Part shown: piece after piece, positions 24,201 to 33,300 of the stretch | Position numbering within the stretch: position 1 is the first letter of the stretch | Layout: each line of letters starts with the position of its first letter | From: Nemertoderma westbladi | Lineage: Eukaryota; Xenacoelomorpha; Nemertodermatida; Nemertodermatidae | Length of the DNA: 64,000 nucleotides | Assembly: GCA_032718475.1 (NCBI GenBank) | Contig: JAUCBJ010007622.1 | Location: 1-64,000, forward strand | Reading direction: 5' to 3' | Program-made: the position numbers and the translations under genes | Notes under the pieces: generated by a model | The model's input: only the letters and a program-made list of their open reading frames with translations | Databases searched by the model: none | Told to the model about the DNA's origin: nothing

Positions 24201-27200
24201 ATTAGAGAATAAGTTGGAGGGCCAAGGTAAGGTGTTGACACTTCAGCATATTCATGACATGATAGCCACAGACGCAGTAGCAGAGATGAAATCAAACTTC
24301 TCAGAAGAGAATATGAGGGAGTCTAAACCTGTTACCGGTAAGTCTATGGTAAGTTTTGACGATGACAGGACCACTGTGACATTTAACTCAGTAGACAGAT
24401 ATAATTCGAGTACCCCAGCCTTTAGATCAGACTCGCGAGTATGGTCAGGTGAGCGGTTAGATAGACCTAGGTTAAAGCAACAGGAGTTGCCGGATGGATT
24501 TGTAGGTTGCCAATACTGTTTACTAAAGGAGGTAAGATCTGACGACCATAAGTTAGATAGTTGCAGACGGTTCAAAGAATTAAATTCGGAACAGAGAAGA
24601 GTTCAAGTGCGGACGTTGGACACCTGTTGGGCATGTCTTGCGCCAGGACATGTACGGCGGCAGTGCTCGAACAGCAAGGACGGATGCATGGAATGCGGCA
24701 GACTACATCACAAGTTGCTACATGCGGATTTCCACACCCCAACGGACCGTTACTTACAGCGAAATCCTCACAGGAAGGGGAGCAAAGAACCCGTATCGAT
24801 AAGGAGGAATACGTACACTGGCATTCAGGACGATGGTTACCAACCAGGTTCGTCGGACGAGGATGGCGAGTCGAGCGCGAGAGAAGTGACCTGCCAAGGT
24901 TTCACCGCGGATAGTTCATCGACCAGCGCGCGGACGTATTTATCATCGGCCACGTCGGAAATATTTAGCGTGATTCCGGTGAAACTCACTGGCGATAAGG
25001 GATCGAAGCGAATATATGTGATGTTGGACACTGCGTCCACATTATCGTATATCGACGAGGAAGTGGCGAGAGCTGTTTCTAGCTTCCAGGACGCCGAGGA
25101 GATCCAAATAGAGTTGAAGTCTATGCACGGGGTAGGAGACCTCAAGGGACACAGAATTTCGGTAGAACTAGATTCCCTACTTCCGAGAGACCAACACACT
25201 CGACAAGAACGGAAAGCTTTGCCATTGGACGGATTTAAGTGTCTAGCTATGAAGGGATTCGGCAGGCAGTTAGGTAAGGTGCCGCCGATGAGTCCCATAG
25301 CACAGGAGTATTTTGACAAGCTCAGGATACCCAGACACCAGGTAGGTTATAGGAATGTTTCTATGTTAATTGGTGCAGAACAGCTGATCGCACACCAGAT
25401 ATGGGAAACGAGACCAGCTGAGCCGCATGTTAATGGACCACATGCCCATAGGACCATACTAGGTTGGTATACAAGAGTACCCATGTCTTATGAGTTTACA
25501 GGTGGCGACAAGCCAATGAATAGATACGACGAATTACAGCCTATAACTCAACCACCGTTAGTAGAACCACCAGACATAGACGAGTTTAGGAGAACCTGTA
25601 TTGACCACTATAGTGACTTTAGCGAGTCGGACGAGGAGTTGATTCCCGATAATGTTAGGTTGTCGGAACCGCTTCACAACGACCGGACAGATAGTGAACC
25701 CGAGGACTACTGTTATCAGACCCGTGGGTCTGGTTCAGCGGCCCACGCTACTTATCTGACTAACGTTTTGACTTATACTGACATAGTGGAGGGTCAAGTG
25801 GCTAAATATCGAGACCTAGACATTTTCCAATACAGTGAGGAGGAATTGCAGAAGGAATTGATACGCCAGGACCTCGAGACAGGAGCCAGAACCGTCGAAT
25901 GGCTGGATAGGGACGCAATGGAACCCGGTGGATATGACCTAGCCATGTCTACTGATGAGAAACGGTCGTTGGAGATGATGGAAGACACCATACGTCTACT
26001 ACCGACTGGACATTTTGAAGTTGGAATGTTGTGGCGTCGACAACCTCCTAAGTTGGAGAACAACTACAACTTAGCCTTGAAAAGATTAAACGGAGTAAGG
26101 GCTCGGTTGTTGAAGAATCCAGACATTAGGGAGAAGTATTGCGCCCAGATCAACAACTATTTTGCCAAGGGATTTGCTGGGACGGTAGAGGACCCTGACT
26201 TAGTGACAGACCAGACTTATTACCTTCCACACCACTATGTGACTCACCCTGACAAGCCTGACAAAGTCCGAGTAGTCAACGACTGCGCAGCAGTCTATAG
26301 AGGTATGTCCCTGAATTCAGAGTTGATGGACGGACCCAACCTGAATAACTATTTGATAGGAATACTGTTGCGTTTTAGACAGCGGCGATTCGCATTTACT
26401 TGTGACATCGAGGCGATGTTCCACCAGGTAAGAGCCTGTAAGGCAGACCAGGATAGCCTTCGCTTTCTCTGGTATGAGAATGAAGACTTATCCGGCCCAG
26501 TGGTTACATATCAGATGTACGTTAGGATATTTGGCGCCCGCGATAGTCCGAATGGCACGCTGTTCGTTTTAAAGAAAACGGCAACAGCCCAGATTGGTAA
26601 GTACCCAGTAGAAGTAATCGAGTCTATATTGAGAAACTTCTATATGGACGACGGATTGGTGTCCAAGGACACGGCGGAACAAGCCATAGAAGTGGCTCAC
26701 AGCCTGCAAGAGTGCTTGGCTACAGGGGGATTTCCTCTGACCAAGTTCACTACGAACTCGGAGGCCCTATTAGAGTCGTTCCCGGTAAAAGATCACGGGA
26801 GCGGAGACATAGAATTGGGGGTAGAACCAATTCCCATGGCGCGAGTACTGGGACTCGCTTGGAACCCGAATTCAGACAAGTTCCAGGTAAGAGTTAGATT
26901 TGAGCCCAGTAGCCCAGACAAAGTTTTGACTAAGAGGATTTGCTTATCGACATTGAGTAGACTATTTGACCCGATGAACTTTATCAGTCCGGTTATATTA
27001 CAGGCACGAGCGTGCATGAGGAAAATTTGGTTGTCCGACATAGAGTGGGACGAACCAATATCTCCTATACATGCAAAGCAGTGGAGGGAGTGGGAAGCCG
27101 AGTTGCATCTATTGAAAAATATAGATGTACCCCGTTCCTACTTTCCGAATCAGCTGGTATTTCCAGCTGATCTCGAACTCCATCTATTTAGTGACGCAAG

Positions 27201-29595
27201 TGACACCGGCTTTGGTATGGTAGCCTACCTTCGCCGAGAGGTAAGTCAGGACAAGTTTGAGACGGCCTTTGTAACTTCTAGATCAAAGACAATGCCGGTC
27301 AAATACATGACTGTCCCTCGTGCAGAGTTACAGGCGGCTGTAGTTTCAGTCGAGGTAAGTAAGCAGATAACTGAGGAGTTAGACACGACATTGACCTTAT
27401 TCTATTGGACGGACGCATCCTTGGTGTTAGTATACATTGCGGCCGACAATATTGCACTAAAGACATTTGTGGCCAATAGACGCGCTCAGATCGTCGACTT
27501 TTCGACGAAGGAACAATGGAGACATTGTCCGGGAGTGTTGAACCCGGCCGACATAACTTCGAGAGGTGCAATGCCGGCGGAATTCTGTCAGGAAGAGTCG
27601 CAGGAGTTTTGGTTGCATGGACCTGATTTTCTAACGAGGACACAGGAACATTGGCCAGAGCGACTAAAGATTGTGACCAATCCGATGCCTGAAGATGCAG
27701 AAGTCAAGGTGGAGAAAGTCTCTAAGTCAAAGTCTAAAGCCAAACTTAAGTCATTGGAGCGGCCTGAAGAGTCATTGGAGCGGCCTGGAGACCTGTCAGA
27801 CCAACAGACTTACGTGACTACTAGGTCCGGAAGGGTAAGTTATGACATCAAACCACCCTTACAGACTAGACGACAGTCACAATTGGTAAGTGACGGACAG
27901 AAAATGACCGACACAATGGATCCTTTGGTTTCCAAACCTGCGGGTTTGGATTCGAAACTTCCATTAGTTAGCGGACAACCGTCGCTGGCATTAGAGTCAT
28001 GCAGTGTTTATGACAAATTACTAAATTCGTCTGCCTCTTGGCTGACAATTTGTAAAAGAACTGCGTGGTTAAGCCGATACGTTTCGTACCTTTGTTTAAA
28101 ACATTCGAAACATTTGAGAGAACCATTGAGCACCAATAGTGAGCGAATTCGGAAATTGAAACAACCTCTGACGGAGGATGAGATTGATCAAGCGGAATTA
28201 AGGCATTTGAAACATTATCAAATGTGTGCCTTCCCCAAAGAATTCCATCTATTATCGGCTCAACGACCAGTTCTCTATAAACCCCTTAGAAAATGGAGTC
28301 CATTAATCCATAAGGGTTTAATTTGTCATAGATCGAGAATCCAGACTGTCGACATAAACTCACAGTTTCGGTTCCCAGTGATAATCCCTAGTCACCCAAT
28401 AGAATTGCAAAGAGTGATTCTATGGGATATACACAAGAGGTTGCATCACGCGGGAAAGTTACACTGTCTGTCGGCAGCGAGACAGCGATTCATTCTATTG
28501 CAGCCAAGCAGGGCAGTAGGCACTATGTACGACGCCTGTCTGGTTTGCAAGAGGGTGAACGCCAGAGTATTGGAACAGGAGATGGCTGAACTCCCGGAAG
28601 CGAGAGTGCAGGCATATGACCCACCCTTTACGAATACAGGGGTGGACTGTTTTGGTCCGATTGAAGCAAAGAGTGGACGGCTGACCCACAAGCGATGGGG
28701 TCTGCTACTGACATGTATGGCGAGTAGAGCCATACACATTGAGCGTGTGGCAGACATGTCGACCAAATCTCTGCTCCTGGCTTTAAAGAGATTTATGGCC
28801 AGGAGAGGACTAGTAAAGGCGTTCTACTCCGATAAGGGTACAAACTTTGTCGGAGGGAATAGCGAGTTGAACGCGGCTCATAAAGCGGCACAGAATAAGG
28901 AAATTTCTGCAGCACTTTTGCCGCAACGAGTAGAATGGAGATTCAATACTCCAGAAAGTCCTTGGAGAGGAGGAAGTTGGGAGCGTTTGGTTCGCTCTGT
29001 AAAGCAGGCCATTGCTAAGACATTGCCTGTGAACAAACAACTTACCGACGACGAACTGGTTACAGCTTTCATTGAAATCGAGCATACCCTAAACTCGAGG
29101 CCGATAGCTATGTTGCCAGACGGTGTTGCATTAACGCCGAATCATTTGCTAATGCAGAGTCCAGCATTTCTTGCGCCGGCATCAGAACCCATTAGTGCCG
29201 ACCTATATAGTCGTAAAAGCTGGAAAGTGACTCAATTAGTAGCGTACACATTCTGGGAATATTGGCGGGAATACTATCTTCCCACCATATCCACCAGAAC
29301 AAAGTGGTACAAAACGGTTCGGAGTCTCCAAAGGGGAGATTACGTGTTGATAACCGAACCCATTGTCAAGAGAAAGTATTGGGAGACGGGAGTGATCTTG
29401 CACACACACCCAGACGTGCAAAACATAGTGCGCACAGTCACTGTGAAAATTAGATGCAAGTGTCCGCACCCAAAAAAGTGTAAAACTAATGGTTTGCACA
29501 CCTTGGACCGACCGGTCCAAGATATTGTGTTATTAGAGGAGACACGTATCGAGACGGGAGATTATAATTTGTCTCCTGCCTCAAAACAGAGTTAG
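21241..29595 (+). CDS. BEL/Pao Gag-Pol polyprotein, intact single ORF
   Basis: A 2784-aa polyprotein giving capsid, protease, reverse transcriptase/RNase H and integrase. Acidic N-terminus; Glu/Arg-rich predicted coiled coil at about 337-550; Gag core of the DUF1759 type at about 814-1020; Cys/His zinc-knuckle region at about 1090-1162 (CWACLAPGHVRRQC). Retropepsin-like motif LDTAST with D1263. RT with D1722 (TCDIEAMF) and YMDD at 1801-1804. RNase H with D1985 (FSDASD). Integrase with an HHCC-type zinc region and D2469, D2531, E2581 (D-x61-D-x49-E). A C-terminal DUF5641-like segment follows. There is no internal stop or frameshift and the catalytic residues look intact. The start was chosen as the first Met in frame after the leader. 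Striking oddity: many in-frame splice-donor-like CAG-GTA-AGT codon triplets. Confidence 0.95.
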   Translation: MSVSDKEALEDSYETAAGPPTDDSVNITVDDNADYDDAASDADVSEQEDETVTSEEEQQPQVIVLGSPTATVRKDCTAARTEVSDRESSVAEARARSPVSRPVGMVSAVVPTAVRSTRSSRNNPSSPPSVSQVSDRELDIAIKKKLRAHAGHITRTADKVRKMLADSANIGRVELAEIRRGYNSALFKQTEELAVLAKKAVESQSSDVATRIYDRVLAALLEHRELSERFRRVRTENWLLWASQAQATQVSDAELRDLVEREEIQDKEERRYQREVTSWLMQNGVVVPGQVLPTTENIQQRTLTPPDDASRDSGDSQVSHARGKVICARSLVSHNSAEERRRRLDEQQAEVLRASEARKEAERERERARKLDAKLRELEDKGKREQAERERKERELQLKREQKERELQLEREREAKKRELQLERDQEAKKRELQLEREQKERELELERERKERELEIEKERQMLYEEKARLEEESVARRAREEEERKLAQLESARLSLESEERTRKANEIAEKGMRMIEECGASVGTELRELFALQKAEQEARTPAIRESTTTRIPIPGPAITSTRIVKPFSTYRTPVGISASPIAQDLRHRNAAPLYTERDNGEFREETPTGRVFGEPNPRVWNTRMERRPSSTENFRVKPEEGSYERQRITQIEPTIQQNPSQEFITRDELSASLAQAISPHIQPITDMLSNLRLKEAAQVRSNSNPSRPELDKVQPSQRVRISEETIPHRPQVRTPVPNIHNPNFENSAEKFIEDAWIRASARKPSRALRTDTESSDEEEEMRRQKSRNYKERRTDAEQVSWNHRERTRLNNPAELNHLLTRNDATLRDIGKFAARQGLPTQQPQKFMGNHKHWRTFKTYVDEQLTNSTFTPNEKFNYLLQMLHREPRAIADNFVGNERAFELAMKTLSDIYGNKTKMAQSIVEDLGKGGRITTPLELLNLANAISNALDILRTVNLPHHGDHAEVLKSVIRRLNMRYRQKWRKLENKLEGQGKVLTLQHIHDMIATDAVAEMKSNFSEENMRESKPVTGKSMVSFDDDRTTVTFNSVDRYNSSTPAFRSDSRVWSGERLDRPRLKQQELPDGFVGCQYCLLKEVRSDDHKLDSCRRFKELNSEQRRVQVRTLDTCWACLAPGHVRRQCSNSKDGCMECGRLHHKLLHADFHTPTDRYLQRNPHRKGSKEPVSIRRNTYTGIQDDGYQPGSSDEDGESSAREVTCQGFTADSSSTSARTYLSSATSEIFSVIPVKLTGDKGSKRIYVMLDTASTLSYIDEEVARAVSSFQDAEEIQIELKSMHGVGDLKGHRISVELDSLLPRDQHTRQERKALPLDGFKCLAMKGFGRQLGKVPPMSPIAQEYFDKLRIPRHQVGYRNVSMLIGAEQLIAHQIWETRPAEPHVNGPHAHRTILGWYTRVPMSYEFTGGDKPMNRYDELQPITQPPLVEPPDIDEFRRTCIDHYSDFSESDEELIPDNVRLSEPLHNDRTDSEPEDYCYQTRGSGSAAHATYLTNVLTYTDIVEGQVAKYRDLDIFQYSEEELQKELIRQDLETGARTVEWLDRDAMEPGGYDLAMSTDEKRSLEMMEDTIRLLPTGHFEVGMLWRRQPPKLENNYNLALKRLNGVRARLLKNPDIREKYCAQINNYFAKGFAGTVEDPDLVTDQTYYLPHHYVTHPDKPDKVRVVNDCAAVYRGMSLNSELMDGPNLNNYLIGILLRFRQRRFAFTCDIEAMFHQVRACKADQDSLRFLWYENEDLSGPVVTYQMYVRIFGARDSPNGTLFVLKKTATAQIGKYPVEVIESILRNFYMDDGLVSKDTAEQAIEVAHSLQECLATGGFPLTKFTTNSEALLESFPVKDHGSGDIELGVEPIPMARVLGLAWNPNSDKFQVRVRFEPSSPDKVLTKRICLSTLSRLFDPMNFISPVILQARACMRKIWLSDIEWDEPISPIHAKQWREWEAELHLLKNIDVPRSYFPNQLVFPADLELHLFSDASDTGFGMVAYLRREVSQDKFETAFVTSRSKTMPVKYMTVPRAELQAAVVSVEVSKQITEELDTTLTLFYWTDASLVLVYIAADNIALKTFVANRRAQIVDFSTKEQWRHCPGVLNPADITSRGAMPAEFCQEESQEFWLHGPDFLTRTQEHWPERLKIVTNPMPEDAEVKVEKVSKSKSKAKLKSLERPEESLERPGDLSDQQTYVTTRSGRVSYDIKPPLQTRRQSQLVSDGQKMTDTMDPLVSKPAGLDSKLPLVSGQPSLALESCSVYDKLLNSSASWLTICKRTAWLSRYVSYLCLKHSKHLREPLSTNSERIRKLKQPLTEDEIDQAELRHLKHYQMCAFPKEFHLLSAQRPVLYKPLRKWSPLIHKGLICHRSRIQTVDINSQFRFPVIIPSHPIELQRVILWDIHKRLHHAGKLHCLSAARQRFILLQPSRAVGTMYDACLVCKRVNARVLEQEMAELPEARVQAYDPPFTNTGVDCFGPIEAKSGRLTHKRWGLLLTCMASRAIHIERVADMSTKSLLLALKRFMARRGLVKAFYSDKGTNFVGGNSELNAAHKAAQNKEISAALLPQRVEWRFNTPESPWRGGSWERLVRSVKQAIAKTLPVNKQLTDDELVTAFIEIEHTLNSRPIAMLPDGVALTPNHLLMQSPAFLAPASEPISADLYSRKSWKVTQLVAYTFWEYWREYYLPTISTRTKWYKTVRSLQRGDYVLITEPIVKRKYWETGVILHTHPDVQNIVRTVTVKIRCKCPHPKKCKTNGLHTLDRPVQDIVLLEETRIETGDYNLSPASKQS
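21370..27891 (+). repeat. Lattice of 5'-splice-donor-like sequences inside Gag-Pol
   Basis: The GT of GTRAG-type sites lies at about 21370, 21487, 21556, 21628, 21637, 21988, 23347, 23446, 23647, 23741, 24338, 24349, 24532, 26428, 26597, 26887, 27241, 27355, 27835 and 27886, with weaker GTTAGT and GTAGGT sites at 22192 and 25342. Many read CAG or GAG then GTAAGT or GTGAGT, with the codon boundary exactly at the would-be exon end (phase 0). This gives Q/E-V-S or Q/E-V-R in the protein. GTAAGT alone occurs about 13-14 times where about 2 would be expected by chance in 8.4 kb. The 3.7-kb second ORF of the same element shows none. Confidence 0.75.
27932..27949. repeat. Palindrome copy 1 (in Gag-Pol ORF)
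   Basis: CCAAACCTGCGGGTTTGG: 7-bp inverted arms around TGCG. Here it is read as a Lys-Pro-Ala-Gly-Leu coding stretch. Confidence 0.9.
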
Positions 29596-30020
29596 TGTTG
29601 GACGCAACTCACTTCGTATGCATTCCTCGTATGCAAATACAAGGAAATGCATAGGAGCGGGGTTGTGGTGATTTGCGTTGAGTTTTGTCTGGTGGGTATC
29701 AAAACAAAATTTTATTTTCAAAATTTTTGGAAAATTAGAAAATTTTAAAAATTAGAAGTGAACCCAAGACAATTCTAGACGCTGTGTATAGACGCGTTTT
29801 AGAATTCGTCTATAGATAAACAGTAATTTGAAAGTCGTGAAGCCTGGAAAATAGCATTTAGAAACCATGGTGACGGCTATATTACGTAGGAGTGTAAATT
29901 GAGTTTAGCAACTTCCACAGATTGGTGCCAACAGTGCAACTAAGGTGCTAAAGGTTAGTAGCACCAGAGGCGTACATGGAGCCCACTCAGTAGTTTGCAG
30001 GATGTGTGATATTCGATTAT

Positions 30021-30037
30021 CAAACCTGTGGGTTTGG
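30021..30037. repeat. Palindrome copy 2 (inter-ORF, non-coding)
   Basis: CAAACCTGTGGGTTTGG, the same motif with loop TGTG. It lies outside both ORFs. Confidence 0.85.
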
Positions 30038-30271
30038 TATAGTCGAGTATTGTGGCTATGGTCCTTTCTAACTACTGTAGTTTAGTACGAGTAATGGGAG
30101 TAGTTTGGGCATCAAAAAGTGAGTTGGTCACGGCCAGTTTATCTCCAAAGTTTTTGCGCTATGCATGGGAATAGGTTAGAGGATAGTTAGTTAGGAAGAG
30201 ACGGGATCTAGAGAGTCGAACCTGAACTGCTGGAAGGCGGGGGGGGTTCGGGAGGTCTGTCCTTCGGCGAC

Positions 30272-30292
30272 ATCTAACTGATTTACCCACAG
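30272..30292 (+). promoter_or_regulatory. Candidate 3' splice site upstream of ORF2
   Basis: A TCTAACTGAT branch-point-like phrase is followed by TTTACCCACAG, with the AG at 30291-30292. It lies 64 nt before the ORF2 ATG. Paired with the LTR donor at 19857 or a donor within Gag-Pol, it could make a subgenomic mRNA for ORF2. The pyrimidine tract is short, so this is a candidate only. Confidence 0.4.
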
Positions 30293-30355
30293 TGTAGTTG
30301 GTTACGTAACGGCACTTATTGGGATATATATATATATGTATATACGCGTAACATA

Positions 30356-33300
30356 ATGGAGAGGGATATTAGAGCGCAACCGCGCAGAGGATTTACTGCC
30401 AGAGAGGAGGCGGAGCTACCATTCGCGCGACCAGGATGTAAAGACTCTAACGTTTACTACCATGGGCGGTCCGTGATGGAGCTGAACAGGAAGTACAAAC
30501 CAAGTTATGATAAAGAATTACGGAGAGAAAGAATGAGAGCGTTGGGGGACCGGATGGAAGTTTTGCGGAGAGAGTATCGCACGCGGTATCCCTACGACTT
30601 TGCTTTGGACGTGTGCAACATTAGCGCAGATCCGGACGAGGAAATCGCACGACTATACCATATGAATATGTATTTACGACATGAGGAGCCTCTACCTGCA
30701 GTCCGAGACCAGTTCGACGGAATGCACCTGTATCGGAGGACTCGAGGCGAGGATCAGGAGACGCCGAAAGTCTTCAGCGTGTACAAGCTGTTCTACAAGT
30801 GTGGTGAATGCATGAATAAACAGGACGTGGCGATTCCCGACCGACTAGACGAGCAACATCCGGAACCGATATTAACGCGATGTCCAGCTCACCAATTCCT
30901 TAGATACAACGAGGGAGGTTACCCGATGAGCAACCCGATGATCAGTATCGACTTCAGCGGAAAGCGACCTCCGAGACCCATTACGCCGACCGTTACGACA
31001 TTAGATCCGTATACGGAGATTAAACCCTGTTCGACACCCAGTTTGATAGAGACGGCAGCGGTCATTTCGCTGTACCGAGCCTACAAGGATCTAGAGGCGC
31101 GGCGCGAAGCGGCGCAGGACTCGGGTACCAAACCCGCGGGTTTGGAGCTCTCGAGTCCCTGGACTACGTTTACTTCACCTCACCGAGTGAGAAGCCTCAC
31201 GCCTGAGCATCAGGACGACATAGACGCGTTGCGGCAGGAGGAGCGAGCGGCGAAGGCGAAAGAGTTATTTGAGAACAGGATAGCGGAGTATAATAAGACC
31301 GCGGATAGACATCAAGAGGAGACGAGGAGAGTGACCGGATTTGTTCCACAGGTCGTATCTCAACCCGGACCGGTGTATTATTCCGACGGCACCGAACCTG
31401 CGATATTAGTAGATCATCCGGAGTCGCGAGAAGCGATACGATTCTTGCCGATGGTAAGAATGGCGGACCATTGGAACGTTGACTGTCTACGGGAAGTTTT
31501 ATGCGCGAAGTTCTTGCGTGATGTCCCAATGCAGATCACAGATTATGACACGTTGGATAAGATTGGAGCTCCGGGGAAGGAGAGTAAGCTATTCGGATGG
31601 TTGGATAAGTACATCAAGGTATGGGTCGCGGTGGCTACATTCCCAGACGACGAGGAGGTAGACCAGACGTGGCTGAGGAGGAAGGGTTCTTATACCCGAT
31701 ATGATGACCACAAGGCTATCGAGCGCATGTGGACCCCATCAGACGAGATTCAGCGTCAGTGGAGGAAGACGGAGGAATCGCTGCAGGATTGGAGAGTGAT
31801 GTTCTACGACAATGAAGGAGGGTCCCATCAGGAATGCTTGACTAGCAAGTGTATTCAAATTCGTGCGGCCGATGGTGTGACTCATGTGTTTATGCGTGTG
31901 AGGGCGGATCGAGAGAGACCGGAGCCCATCATAACGACACAATATCGGAAAGGGAAGGATCCTAGGGAACAGATTTTGGAGGTATGCAGGCGAGGAGGTA
32001 TGCACGGAGCGGAGCGTATCGACGCCAGGATGTTACCAAAGAAAGTTAGAGAGGCTATTCTCAACCAAGATTACGTCAAGGTGGGATCGGGAGTCCAGAG
32101 CGATTTGGAGAGCGACTTCAACGCCATGACTGATCTGGAAGATAGATTGCCGAGACCGTTTGTCGACACCAAGCTATTGTTGCTATGGGCACAGGATATT
32201 GGAATTTATAGGGAGTATCCCAACTCTGCCAAGACTGGTATGGGCTTTATAGCACACTTGTTGTATAATTGGGACTTTAAGTTAAAGACGCAAAAGAAGT
32301 ATGAGGAGGCGTATGGCGAATACAACACGCCACCGGGAGCGGAGTTCAAATCCCACTTCAAGCGGCAAGCGTTAGTGTATTGGAACATTTGCGCGCCACC
32401 CCGTGCGTCGCTACAATATTATTTGGTGCTTGAGTCGAACACGGTGACTTGTTTATTAGCGGATATCGTTGCGCGAGTTTTGAAGCGTCATCCATTGGTA
32501 TTCGGAGGAGATCAATACGTTCGCTCGAAAGGGGGAATCCAATCCGACGTGATGAAGCGTTTCTTAACCCCGTTCTTCAACCAATCATTAGAGAATACAT
32601 CGATGGTGAGGAGAGGATTAGCGATATTCGAAGGAGTATATCGACAGAACATCGGAGATTTGGGAGACCGACCATCGATGGAATATCCGACGCCAGAGGC
32701 CTTGGAGAAGTGGTTCGGGAATCAAACCCGCGGGTTTGGTACTCCCTTCCACTCGGAGGCTGATAGACCTGTTAAGGAGGGCTGGCCGGAAACGTTAGTA
32801 GAGGTGTTCGGAGTAGATCTTTCGGTGGAGAAGACATATCCGAAACGAACGCGGGAGGAAATATTGGAGATAGAGGACAAGGGCGAGGATGTTTACTTTG
32901 TTCCGGATCGACAACCGTTGACTGGAGAGGACGACATCGTATTAGACATTGGGAAGGAAGGAAGTGCGAAACCGATTGGAGACCTCATATACGAGAGGGC
33001 CTGGTTTCCACAAGCGCGTAGGTGCAAATTGTGCGGCAGCACAAGGCACAATCTAAAGTCGTGCGACGCGGTAGTAGAGGCGGCGCATAAGGTCTGTCGT
33101 TGGTGTAATGAGACCGACCATTCGTTTCACACGTGCACCGTCTTCATTTCTCAATGTGGATATTGTGGGGTAAAGGGACATCGTAGCGCGAGATGTCAGC
33201 TGCGAGATGATTCCTTTCAAAACCATAGCGCTAACCTACTTCGGGAGATGTTAGACAAGTGGGAGGGTGTGGCCGATTACCATATTCAAGCGCAGATGCG

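Larger units (their letters stand above)
29596..30355 (+). other. Inter-ORF region of the large BEL/Pao element
   Basis: 760 bp without a credible ORF. It holds one palindrome copy (30021-30037), a G-rich stretch near 30238-30250, and a plausible branch point plus 3' splice site just before the second ORF. Confidence 0.7.
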
